Assembly (NCBI GenBank): GCA_937925645.1
Contig: CALAMB010000485.1
Location: 1 to 64,000, forward strand
From: an uncultured Acidobacteriota bacterium
GTDB lineage: Bacteria > Acidobacteriota > JAAYUB01
DNA: 64,000 nucleotides
Direction: 5' to 3'
In this document: piece by piece, positions 33,542-41,810 of the stretch
Numbering within the stretch: the stretch's first letter is position 1
How the letters are laid out: each line of letters starts with the position of its first letter
Program-made: the position numbers and the translations under genes
The notes under the pieces: model-generated
Told to the model about the DNA's origin: nothing
What the model saw: the letters and a program-made list of their open reading frames with translations, nothing else
The model's database searches: none

Positions 33542-35047
33542 GTGGCCACGAAACGACTGGCTGTCATCGCAAGCGTGATTCTGCTGACTGTGATTGTCAA
33601 TGGCGGTCGTCCGTTTTCCTGGCCGCATGACGGTTCGGCCCTGCCTCGACACCACTTTGAAACCGCCGGTTTCGGAACCGATATTCGCTCAGCCGCCGAA
33701 CAGTCGCTGCAAGCCGCTTTGCCCTTCCCGCGCTTGGCCAGTTTCCGCCATGTAACCGGCCCCAACCTCACGGATCGGGGCCAATTGAGCAGCTCATTCG
33801 CCGCGATTCGGCGCACCGATCACCCGGTTGTCACCATTCCCGTCTCGCGATTTGCGGTGAGCGCCAACACCGCCGCCCACGCCACGATTCAGAGACCCCT
33901 TTCGTCTTCGGCGCGTATCGTGAGTTCTGCCGACGATCCCGTGACCAGCAATCCATCGGACATCACCGAACCCGTCGTCCCCATCGCCGTACTGGCGACA
34001 CTAGTCAACGAGGATCCGTGGAACGGGGCGCTGGAGCCCGGCGACGACAATCCGTTCACTCAAGTGCTGCTACAAACCGATCCCGAACCGGATGCAGCGG
34101 CAAACGATGCCAACGGCAACGCCGATAACGGCGCCGACACCCATCCGGATCCCGACGACCCGTCAGCCGGTGATAGCAACGCCGACACAACCTCCGAAAC
34201 CAGCGATACCGATGCCGCTTCGACAGTGGAATCATCCGAAGGGAATCCGAAGTGTGTTGTGTTTGTCCGCTCCGCCACCGGCCAAACGGCGAGTCTGTTT
34301 GCCGAGCGAATTGATGAGAACCATTTCGAGCTGGACAACGGTACCGTCATGGAGATCCGGTTGTGCGGTTCTTTTGTGGACCGGCGTGGCGACCCCACGT
34401 TCTTGCTAATTGACGATTTCAACAACGACTTGCTGACGGACGCGCTCAACATCCAGCAATCGAGCGGCGCCTGTCGTCTCTTTCTGAACACGGGCGCGGA
34501 GTTGGCGCCGTTGCGCCCGTTCACCCCGTCGAGCCGGCCCAAGTTCGGCTCCCAGCTGCCATTCTACGAACCAGGCAGCCGGCAACTGGTTTTGTACTCT
34601 CCCGAAAACAAAACGCTGGAGATCTATGAAAACTGGGGGAGCGGCCAGTTCGAGCTTTACGCCAGCATCCCGCTCGCGTACAAATACGACGGCATTGCCA
34701 GTTCGGATTTCAACGGCGACGGTTTCGGCGATCTGATCCTGCAGAATCTTCAGTATAACCGGGTCAGTTTCCTCCAGAATGTCAACGGCCAGGCCCTCCG
34801 GCTGCTGGCGGCGCCGCCGCCCTTTTCCTCGCCGGTGCTGATGCAGTTCTCCCCGTGGCCGGGCCGGTCCCCCGCCAGATTCTGGTTGTGTGACTACGGC
34901 GATCAACTGATGATCTATCCGGTGACCAGCGGCCCTGATCGGCTGGCGGTCTTGTTGAATCGCCTCGAAGCGGACAACTGCCTGGTCGTGGGCGATTTCA
35001 ACCAGGACAACCGCCTCGACTTTGCCATCGGCCGGATCTCATTCTAG
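33542..35047 (+). CDS. Secreted FG-GAP/VCBS-repeat protein with NPF motif
   Basis: A 501-aa exported protein from GTG 33542, signal segment RLAVIASVILLTVIVNGGRP. Residues ~25-170 are low in conserved features. At 168-176 it has DDNPFTQVL, matching the C-terminal DENPFRQLI of the NPF-tail protein upstream. Residues ~180-240 are an Asp/Asn/Ser/Thr-rich linker. The C-terminal half has FG-GAP-like calcium loops: IDDFNNDLLTDALNIQ, SDFNGDGFGDLILQN and GDFNQDNRLDFAIGR, as in beta-propeller surface or adhesion proteins. It has its own promoter. A role as substrate or surface partner of the second sigma cassette is inference. Confidence 0.78.
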   Translation: MATKRLAVIASVILLTVIVNGGRPFSWPHDGSALPRHHFETAGFGTDIRSAAEQSLQAALPFPRLASFRHVTGPNLTDRGQLSSSFAAIRRTDHPVVTIPVSRFAVSANTAAHATIQRPLSSSARIVSSADDPVTSNPSDITEPVVPIAVLATLVNEDPWNGALEPGDDNPFTQVLLQTDPEPDAAANDANGNADNGADTHPDPDDPSAGDSNADTTSETSDTDAASTVESSEGNPKCVVFVRSATGQTASLFAERIDENHFELDNGTVMEIRLCGSFVDRRGDPTFLLIDDFNNDLLTDALNIQQSSGACRLFLNTGAELAPLRPFTPSSRPKFGSQLPFYEPGSRQLVLYSPENKTLEIYENWGSGQFELYASIPLAYKYDGIASSDFNGDGFGDLILQNLQYNRVSFLQNVNGQALRLLAAPPPFSSPVLMQFSPWPGRSPARFWLCDYGDQLMIYPVTSGPDRLAVLLNRLEADNCLVVGDFNQDNRLDFAIGRISF

Positions 35048-35057
35048 CCGGGGCGTG

Positions 35058-36026
35058 ATGGCCCAGCTCCCCCTCGTATCCATCCTGATTCCCGTTTACA
35101 ACGAAAAGGAGTCGCTTCCCGAGCTTCATCGCCGGCTCGTCGCGGTTTTAGTGGAGCACGGCGCCCCGTTCGAAATTGTCTACATCAATGACGGCAGCAC
35201 CGACGGATCGGCGGATGTCCTTGATGATTGTTTCGCCGGCGACGAAAGGGTGCAGGTCATCCACCTGCGCCGGAATTTCGGCAAGGCAGCCGCGCTATCC
35301 GCCGGCTTCTCGGCCGCCCGCGGAGCGGAGCTGATCACCCTGGACGCCGACCTGCAGGACCTGCCTGAAGAAATCCCCCGCTTCCTCGACAAGCTCCACG
35401 AAGGGTACGACCTGATCAGCGGCTGGAAATACCCCCGGCGCGATCCGCTGAGTCGCAGACTGGCGTCACGGGTCTACAACCTGATCACCCGGCTGGTTTC
35501 CGGAGTCCCGCTGCACGACATGAACTGCGGATTCAAAGCGTTCCGCCGGGAAGCCAGCCAATCCCTGCGTCTCTACGGCGAGCTCCACCGATACATTCCG
35601 GTCATCGTGCACAGCAAGGGATTTCAGGTGGGCGAGATTCAGATCGCTCATCACCCGCGCCGTTTCGGCCGCTCCAAATACGGTCTGTGGCGGTTCATCA
35701 GCGGCTTCTTCGACCTGATCACCGTGCTCATGCTGACCCGGTTCATGTCGCGACCGCTGCACGTGTTCGGCCTGACCGGTTTTCTGGCCGTGATGGCCGG
35801 CGGCGTCACATCCCTATACCTGATCGTCAGCCGGCTGTTCGGTGAATATCTCAGCAACCGCCCGCTGTTTTACCTGTCCCTGTCAGTGCTCATCGTCGGC
35901 GTCCAACTGGTGTTCTTCGGCCTGCTGGCCGAGATGATCGCCCACTCGCGCGATGCCGAGGCCCACTACACGATTCGGGACCACAAGCGCCACGCGCAAC
36001 CTGCCGCCACCGAGGCGAAACCTTGA
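35058..36026 (+). CDS. Family 2 glycosyltransferase, polyprenyl-phosphate type
   Basis: A 322-aa GT2 enzyme of the dolichol-phosphate-mannose synthase/GtrB/ArnC group, which moves a sugar from a nucleotide donor to polyprenyl phosphate. The N-terminal catalytic part has VSILIPVYNEKESLPELHRR, IVYINDGSTDGS, HLRRNFGKAAALSAGF and the DxD-like LDADLQDLPEE. The C-terminal part has two membrane helices (~res 225-255 and 268-300). ATG 35058 is chosen; an in-frame ATG 36 bp upstream would overlap the FG-GAP gene. The end overlaps the next glycosyltransferase (TTGA). Confidence 0.9.
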   Translation: MAQLPLVSILIPVYNEKESLPELHRRLVAVLVEHGAPFEIVYINDGSTDGSADVLDDCFAGDERVQVIHLRRNFGKAAALSAGFSAARGAELITLDADLQDLPEEIPRFLDKLHEGYDLISGWKYPRRDPLSRRLASRVYNLITRLVSGVPLHDMNCGFKAFRREASQSLRLYGELHRYIPVIVHSKGFQVGEIQIAHHPRRFGRSKYGLWRFISGFFDLITVLMLTRFMSRPLHVFGLTGFLAVMAGGVTSLYLIVSRLFGEYLSNRPLFYLSLSVLIVGVQLVFFGLLAEMIAHSRDAEAHYTIRDHKRHAQPAATEAKP

Positions 36027-37168
36027 CCCTGGGCATTCTCGGCCCGTTTCCGCCGTTCCGCGGGGGCATCGCCACGTTCAATGTCCACCTGTGGTTGGAA
36101 CTGAACACGCGGTCGCGCTGCCTCGCTTGGAATTATCAGCGGCAATATCCGAAATCCATTTTCCCGGGACACACTCAATACGACGAGAGCCGACACCCGT
36201 TCGACGTTCCAAGCGAACCTGTGTTTGATCCGTTCCGCCCCTGGCACTGGCCGAACGGTCTGAACGCCATCGGCCGGGCTAAACCCCGTGCTCTGATCGT
36301 GGCCGTGTGGACGCCCCTGTTCGCGCCGTCTCTGGCCCTGTTTCTGAGCCGCCTGCGGCGACGCACCCGAATCCCGCTGGCTGCCGTCTGTCATAACGTG
36401 CAGCCCCACGAAGGCCTTCCGCTGGGCGGGTTTTTCCAGCGCCGGCTGCTCCGGACCATGGACACGGTGGTCGTCCACTGCCGGCGCGACCAGGAGGAGC
36501 TCACCGACGTCCTGCCCGGCAAATCCGTGATCTCCCTGTTTCATCCGCTATACGAGCAATTCCCCGGCCCTGCGGATCTCGACCGAGCCGACGCCCGGAC
36601 CCGGCTGGATCTTCCGGACACCACCCACCGACTGATCCTGTTCTTCGGCCTGATTCGCCCCTACAAGGGGCTGGATGTCCTGCTGGAAGCATTCCGGTTG
36701 CTGTCCGACACCGATCCGGACGTGCGCCTGATCGTATCAGGCGAATTCTACGAAAAGCCTGAGCGCTTTGAGCCGCTGCTCAGCGAGCTCGTTCGCAGCG
36801 GGCGGCTCATCCTCCGCGACCGGTTCATCCCCAACGAGGATGTCCATCTTTACTTCCGGGCGGCCGATCTGGTGGTCCTGCCCTACCGCCAGGCGACCCA
36901 GAGCGGAATCATCCCGCTGGCTTACCAGTACGGGCGCGGCGTCGTGAGCACCCGGGTTGGCGGTCTGGACGAAATGGTCGCGGACGGGGAATCGGGTTTC
37001 CTCGTCCCGCCGGAAGATCCGGTCGCGCTGGCCGACGCCATCCGGCGATATTTCGCCCGGCAATCCGCCATCGAATCCCGCATCCCCGGGTTCGCGGACC
37101 GGTTCCGCTGGCCCGCCTACGTCGACGCCCTGCTGGCGGCTCTCCCGTCCAACCCGGACGCCGACTGA
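36023..37168 (+). CDS. Family 4/1-type glycosyltransferase
   Basis: A 381-aa GT-B enzyme from TTG 36023. The N-terminal Rossmann lead is LGILGPFPPFRGGIATFNVH, typical for GT4. The C-terminal donor domain has LILFFGLIRPYKGLDVLLEA, RLIVSGEFYEKPERFEP, RFIPNEDVHLYFRAADLVVL, and PLAYQYGRGVVSTRVGGLDE with GESGFLVPPEDPVALADAI. Sugar and acceptor unknown; likely surface polysaccharide or glycolipid, with the GT2 gene 4 bp overlapped upstream. Confidence 0.9.
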   Translation: MTLGILGPFPPFRGGIATFNVHLWLELNTRSRCLAWNYQRQYPKSIFPGHTQYDESRHPFDVPSEPVFDPFRPWHWPNGLNAIGRAKPRALIVAVWTPLFAPSLALFLSRLRRRTRIPLAAVCHNVQPHEGLPLGGFFQRRLLRTMDTVVVHCRRDQEELTDVLPGKSVISLFHPLYEQFPGPADLDRADARTRLDLPDTTHRLILFFGLIRPYKGLDVLLEAFRLLSDTDPDVRLIVSGEFYEKPERFEPLLSELVRSGRLILRDRFIPNEDVHLYFRAADLVVLPYRQATQSGIIPLAYQYGRGVVSTRVGGLDEMVADGESGFLVPPEDPVALADAIRRYFARQSAIESRIPGFADRFRWPAYVDALLAALPSNPDAD

Positions 37169-37176
37169 TCCACCGC

Positions 37177-37204
37177 TTGCAATCTCCGATTCATCCGCTA
37201 TAAT
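37177..37204 (+). promoter_or_regulatory. Promoter for the PHP phosphatase gene
   Basis: TTGCAA (37177-37182), 16-nt spacer, perfect TATAAT (37199-37204), 30 bp upstream of the start. Confidence 0.6.
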
Positions 37205-37234
37205 GATGCGTTTCACTTGCCCAGGGCATGGAGC

Positions 37235-38140
37235 ATGAACGGCTATATCGACCTGCACCTGCACTCGACCTTTTCGGACGGCGCCCTGACGCCCGCCCAG
37301 TTGGTCCATCACGCGCTGGACGCCCATCTGCGGGCCATCGCCATCACGGACCACGACACGGTGGACGGCAACGCCGAAGCCCTGGCCGAGGGGCGGGAAC
37401 GCGGGCTGGAAGTGATCCCCGGCGTGGAACTGTCCATCGCCTACTCCCAGGGCGAGCTGCATATTCTGGGCTATTACGTGGATCATCTCGATCCGGCCCT
37501 GCACGAGGAGCTCTTGCGGCTGCGTGAATACCGGCGGCGACGCAATCCCCAGATCATTCGCAAGCTGGCCGATCTGGGCATCGAGCTGAACCTCGAAGCG
37601 ATCCGGCAGAAGATCAACAACGGCAACGTGGGCCGCCCCCACATCGCCGCGGCCATGGTGGAAGCCGGACACGTCCGGTCGGTGAAGGAAGCGTTCAACC
37701 GCTACCTGCGCAAGGATGGGCCCGCCTATGTGCCCAAGGAGATGCTCTCCGCGCCCGACGGCATCCAACTGGTCCGGCGGTTCGGCGGCATTCCCGTGCT
37801 GGCTCATCCCCACACCCTGGAGATCCGCGATCCCGCCGAGCTGGACGATTTTGTAGGCCGTCTGAAAGCGGATGGACTGGGCGGCATCGAAGCGTACTAT
37901 CTGTCGGACAGCCGCTGCCCGGTGGAGTTCTACCGGGAGATCGCCCAGCGCTTCGATCTCTGTCTCACCGGCGGAAGCGATTATCACGGTCCCGTCAAGC
38001 CCGAAGTGGCCATTGGCACCGGCCGCGGCAAGACCCGCCTGCCCTACCATCTCGTGGAAGAACTCAAAGCGCGCCGGATCCCCTCCGCCGCCCCCGTGGC
38101 GACGGACGCCGGCGGATCATCCACCCGGTTCAATCGTTGA
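37235..38140 (+). CDS. PHP-domain phosphatase (3',5'-nucleoside bisphosphate phosphatase/RNase AM type)
   Basis: A 301-aa metal-dependent phosphatase of the TrpH/YciV group, acting on nucleoside 3',5'-bisphosphates or RNA 5' ends. Motifs: YIDLHLHSTFSDGALTP (His-x-His, Asp), AIAITDHDTVDG, PGVELSIAY with GELHILGYY, GRPHIAAAM, PVLAHPHTLE, and GGSDYHGP for the last metal ligands. ATG 37235 is used because AGGG lies 8 nt upstream and the protein then begins NGYIDLHLHS. The 3' end overlaps convergent murB by 24 bp. Confidence 0.9.
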   Translation: MNGYIDLHLHSTFSDGALTPAQLVHHALDAHLRAIAITDHDTVDGNAEALAEGRERGLEVIPGVELSIAYSQGELHILGYYVDHLDPALHEELLRLREYRRRRNPQIIRKLADLGIELNLEAIRQKINNGNVGRPHIAAAMVEAGHVRSVKEAFNRYLRKDGPAYVPKEMLSAPDGIQLVRRFGGIPVLAHPHTLEIRDPAELDDFVGRLKADGLGGIEAYYLSDSRCPVEFYREIAQRFDLCLTGGSDYHGPVKPEVAIGTGRGKTRLPYHLVEELKARRIPSAAPVATDAGGSSTRFNR

Positions 38141-39046
38141 AGCGTCTCCCCACCGCCCAAGCAATTGGATTTCCCGCTCCAGGTTGAGCCCCGTCCGGTC
38201 CCGGACCGTCCGCTCCACAACCCGGATCAGCTCCAGCACTTCGCGGGCAGAGGCCGCGCCACGGTTGACGATGAAATTGGCGTGGCGCGCGAACACCTCG
38301 GCATCGCCTATCCGCGCGCCTTTGAGGCCGCAGGACTCGATGATCTTCCCGGACGGCGTGCCGGTCCGGTAATCATTCTTGAAGACGCAGCCCGCGTTGG
38401 GCAGCAGGAACTGGCCCATCGCCTCCCGCCGGCGGCGAAAGTCGGACATCTGCTCGCGGATGCGGACTGGATCGATCCCGGCTTCCAGCCGGAGATCCAC
38501 GTCGGCCACCCACTCCCCACCCGCCTGGAAGCGGGACCGTTTGTAGGCGAATTCGCACGCGGCCGCTTCGAACACCGTTTCACTGCCGGCCCGGTCCACC
38601 CCGCGCACGCGGCGGATGACATCCCCGATGGATCGCTCGTAGCAGCGGGCGTTCATGAACACGGCGCCCCCGAGCGACCCCGGCATCCCACTGAAATTCT
38701 GCAGCCCGGCCAACCCCCGCCCGGCGCAAAAATCGCACAGGTCGTCCATCGCGATGCCGGCTTCCGCCCGGACACTTGCGCCGTCGGCTTCCACCCGGCG
38801 CATGCCCGTGGTCAGAATCACCACGCCGGCGACACCGGCATCCGCCACCAGCACGTTGGATCCGCCCCCAAGGACCGTCAGCGGGAGCCCCCGGCTGATG
38901 GTCCAGCGGATGGCGGCCGCAAAATCGCGGGCGTTACCCGGCAGCAGCAGCCAGTCGGCCGGACCGCCGATCTTGAATGTCGTATAGGGCGCCAGCGGCT
39001 CATGCCGCCGGTATGGGACCGGACTGTCCGACCATGGTTCGCTCAT
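38117..39046 (-). CDS. murB: UDP-N-acetylenolpyruvoylglucosamine reductase (MurB)
   Basis: NADPH-dependent flavoenzyme completing UDP-MurNAc synthesis in the cytoplasm. The 309-aa product has the FAD part (APYTTFKIGGPADWLLLPGN, LTVLGGGSNVLVADAGVAGV, LQNFSGMPGSLGGAVFMNAR), Y-K-R-S-R-F (catalytic Arg region) and the C-terminal HANFIVNRGAASAREVLELI. The usual catalytic Ser of 'AGSxFKN' is Cys220 here (NAGCVFKN), a variant also present in some other phyla as I recall. Strong GGGAGG before ATG 39046. It is not in a mur/fts cluster here. Confidence 0.94.
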   Translation of the reverse strand: MSEPWSDSPVPYRRHEPLAPYTTFKIGGPADWLLLPGNARDFAAAIRWTISRGLPLTVLGGGSNVLVADAGVAGVVILTTGMRRVEADGASVRAEAGIAMDDLCDFCAGRGLAGLQNFSGMPGSLGGAVFMNARCYERSIGDVIRRVRGVDRAGSETVFEAAACEFAYKRSRFQAGGEWVADVDLRLEAGIDPVRIREQMSDFRRRREAMGQFLLPNAGCVFKNDYRTGTPSGKIIESCGLKGARIGDAEVFARHANFIVNRGAASAREVLELIRVVERTVRDRTGLNLEREIQLLGRWGDASTIEPGG

Positions 39047-39066
39047 GCCGCGCCTCCCGAGCGGCC

Positions 39067-39075
39067 ATCTTATCA
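39067..39075 (-). promoter_or_regulatory. Extended -10 for murB
   Basis: On the minus strand TGATAAGAT (39075-39067) fits TGnTAnnAT, 20 bp upstream of the start. Confidence 0.4.
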
Positions 39076-39108
39076 CCTCCCGCGCCGCGGGGGAAGGGCG
39101 CGCGGCTG

Positions 39109-39117
39109 TGCTATAAT
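39109..39117 (+). promoter_or_regulatory. Extended -10 for the M16 peptidase gene
   Basis: TGCTATAAT is a perfect extended -10 (TGnTATAAT), 35 bp upstream of the ATG at 39153. No -35 is evident. Confidence 0.6.
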
Positions 39118-39152
39118 GCCGCTTTTCACGCCGACCCGGCAAGGAGTTCCAC

Positions 39153-41810
39153 ATGCCGCCAGTGCACCGACGCCAGCTCCCCAACGGGCTCACCGCCCTG
39201 GTGATCGAAGACCACCGCCTGCCCATCGTCTGCAGCACCATCTGGTACCGCGTCGGCACCCGGGACGAACCCAAGAGCCAGACGGGCATCGCCCATTTTC
39301 TGGAACACATGATGTTCAAGGGAACCCGTCGCTTTCCCAAGGGCCGCATCGACGCCATCAGCCTCCGGCGGGGCGGCAACAACAATGCCTTCACTTCATA
39401 TGACTGCACCGGCTACTACTTCACCTTCGCCGCGGACCGCTGGGACGTGGCCCTGGACATCGAGGCCGACCGGATGCAGCACCTGAATCTGAATCCGGCC
39501 GAATTTGAGGCGGAGCGGCAGGTCGTACTCGAGGAACTCACCATGGGCGATGACCATCCCTGGGAATTCCTGCGACGCAACGTCCGGGCGCTGGCGTACT
39601 CGCGGCATCCGTACCGCCACCCGATCATCGGCTGGCCCGAAGACGTGGCGGCGCTGACGGTGGATCAGATGCGGGCCTTTCACCAGCGGCACTACCAGCC
39701 GGGAAACGCCGTTCTGGTCGTGGCCGGCGACCTGAAGCCCGCCGACACCTTCCGGCGCATTGAGGACCGGTTTGGTCCGATTCCCGGCCGCCCGGCGCCG
39801 CCGGCCGTCATTCCCCCGGACGGACCGCCCGACGGACGGATCCGCTTCGCGGCCACGCGGCCGGCCCACGTGAGCCGGCTGTTCATCGCGTTCCACGCCC
39901 CGTCCGTCCATCATCGCGGGACATACGCCGCCCATCTGCTGGCCTACATACTCGGGGAAGGCAAAACCAGCCGTCTGTACCGCCGGCTGGTGGAAAGCGA
40001 CCGGACGGCCACCTCAGCCGCCATTCATTTCGAGGACATGCTGGATCCGGCGCTGCTCGGTGTGGCGGTCCAGCTCAAGTCCGGCGTCGCCCCCGCCGGC
40101 GTGGAGGCGGCCGTATTCGAGGAGATCGACCGCCTGCACCGCGAGGGCGTCACACCGGTGGAACTGGCCCGCGCGCGCCGCCAGCTCACCGCCGATACCG
40201 TCTTCGACCAGGAGGATGTTTCCAGCCTGGCGATCAACTACGGCATGTACGAATGCATCATCGGCTATCGGCACTACGAGCAATTTCTTGAACGGGCCCG
40301 CCGGGTGACAGCGGCCGACATCCAGGCCGCCGCCCGTCAGATCCTGAACCCCGCGGCCTGTGTCATCGGCTGCCTGGAGGAATCTCCGGGCGCTTCGATC
40401 ACCACCCGGACAGAATCGTCTATTGAGCCGCTGGACCTGTCCGACCTGCGGCAGGGCTATCGGCGCGCCGCCGCGCCGCCCGTGGTCCGTGGGGCCGCCG
40501 GCTGGAGCGGCGGCGGGCCGGCCGTCCGGCTGCCCGTTATCGCCCGCCAGCTGGCCAACGGCTTGACTGTGCTGATCTGCCCGCTTCATCACATTCCGGC
40601 GGTCCTGTTGGGCGGCGTCGTCCAGGTGGGAAGTCGGGAGGACAATCCCGGCGCCGAGGGGCTGGCCCATTTCGTCGCCGGGATGCTGGACGAAGGAACG
40701 CCGACACGCGATTACCGCTATATCGCCGAGCTGGTGGACGGACTCGGAGGAACCCTCGAGACGTTCAGCAACCGGGAGTCGTCCGGGTTGATCCTGAAAC
40801 TGCTCAAAACGGACTTCACCACCGGTTTGGATTTGCTGGCCGAACTGCTCAACGAGTCCCACTTTCCCCCGGACCGCCTGGAACTGACCCGCTCGCAACT
40901 GCTGACCCACGTCGCCGCCCTGGACGACCGCCCCGACTACGTCGGCTCGCGGGAGTTCAACCGTCAGGTGTTTGCCGGCACGGCCCTGGCCCACCCCGTC
41001 CACGGGACGCCGGACACCATCCGGAGCTTCACCCGAGCGCAACTCCGCCGATTCCATCGCCGGCACTACGCCCCGGCGAACACCATCATCCTCATCGCCG
41101 GAGATGTCGATCCCGCCCGCGCGCTGCGTGAAGTGAAGGCCCACTGGCACCAGCGCCCCGCCGGGCTCCGGCGGCCGCGTCCGCCCCTTCAACTGGCCCG
41201 CCAGACCCGGCGCCTCGAGCGGACGGTCACCGTCGCCGACAAAGAGCAACTGCACATCTTCCTCGGGCACCTAGGCATTGCCCGTTCCTGTCCGGAGTTC
41301 TATCCGCTGCTGCTGCTGGACATCATCCTCGGCGGCGGTCCCGGCTTCACCTCGCGCATCCCCCGCAAGCTGCGCGATGAGATGGGGCTGGCCTACACCA
41401 CCTATGCCACCATTACCGCCACCGCCGGCATCGACCCGGGGCGGTTCCTCGCCTATATCGCCACGTCACCCCGGCACCGCAACGCGGCCGTGCGCGGCAT
41501 CCTGGACGAGATCCGGGCCGTCCGGGAGCGGCGGGTGAGCCGGACCGAACTGCAGGCGGCCAAGGACTACCTGACCGGCAGCTTCGTGTTCAATTTCGAA
41601 AACATGGGATTGATCGTCAACTACATGCTCACCGCATGGATCCACGGGCTCGGCTTCGACTACTCCGAGCGATTCCCCGCGCTCATCGAAACGGTGACAG
41701 CCGCCGACATCCAGGCCGCCGCTCGGACGCATCTGGATCCGGAACACGTGACGATCGTGGAGGTCAGGCCGAAGTCGCGGACAGGTAACCCCCGGGTACG
41801 AGGTAATTGA
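39153..41810 (+). CDS. Tandem M16 zinc peptidase (one active, one inactive half)
   Basis: An 885-aa protein with two M16 (pitrilysin/processing-peptidase) halves. Half 1 (res ~5-430) has the inverted zinc motif H48-F-L-E-H52 in GIAHFLEHMMFKGTRRFPKG, with Glu in ERQVVLEELTM downstream, so it should be catalytic. Half 2 (res ~465-880) aligns in pattern (GLAHFVAGMLDEGTPTRDYR from about 504), but the EH of HxxEH is lost (H506-F-V-A-G), so it is the closing, non-catalytic half; it keeps the R/Y-like segment LRDEMGLAYTTYATIT. No signal peptide is obvious; ATG 39153 is preceded by AAGGAG. The 3' end overlaps convergent hldD by 47 bp. Confidence 0.93.
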   Translation: MPPVHRRQLPNGLTALVIEDHRLPIVCSTIWYRVGTRDEPKSQTGIAHFLEHMMFKGTRRFPKGRIDAISLRRGGNNNAFTSYDCTGYYFTFAADRWDVALDIEADRMQHLNLNPAEFEAERQVVLEELTMGDDHPWEFLRRNVRALAYSRHPYRHPIIGWPEDVAALTVDQMRAFHQRHYQPGNAVLVVAGDLKPADTFRRIEDRFGPIPGRPAPPAVIPPDGPPDGRIRFAATRPAHVSRLFIAFHAPSVHHRGTYAAHLLAYILGEGKTSRLYRRLVESDRTATSAAIHFEDMLDPALLGVAVQLKSGVAPAGVEAAVFEEIDRLHREGVTPVELARARRQLTADTVFDQEDVSSLAINYGMYECIIGYRHYEQFLERARRVTAADIQAAARQILNPAACVIGCLEESPGASITTRTESSIEPLDLSDLRQGYRRAAAPPVVRGAAGWSGGGPAVRLPVIARQLANGLTVLICPLHHIPAVLLGGVVQVGSREDNPGAEGLAHFVAGMLDEGTPTRDYRYIAELVDGLGGTLETFSNRESSGLILKLLKTDFTTGLDLLAELLNESHFPPDRLELTRSQLLTHVAALDDRPDYVGSREFNRQVFAGTALAHPVHGTPDTIRSFTRAQLRRFHRRHYAPANTIILIAGDVDPARALREVKAHWHQRPAGLRRPRPPLQLARQTRRLERTVTVADKEQLHIFLGHLGIARSCPEFYPLLLLDIILGGGPGFTSRIPRKLRDEMGLAYTTYATITATAGIDPGRFLAYIATSPRHRNAAVRGILDEIRAVRERRVSRTELQAAKDYLTGSFVFNFENMGLIVNYMLTAWIHGLGFDYSERFPALIETVTAADIQAAARTHLDPEHVTIVEVRPKSRTGNPRVRGN

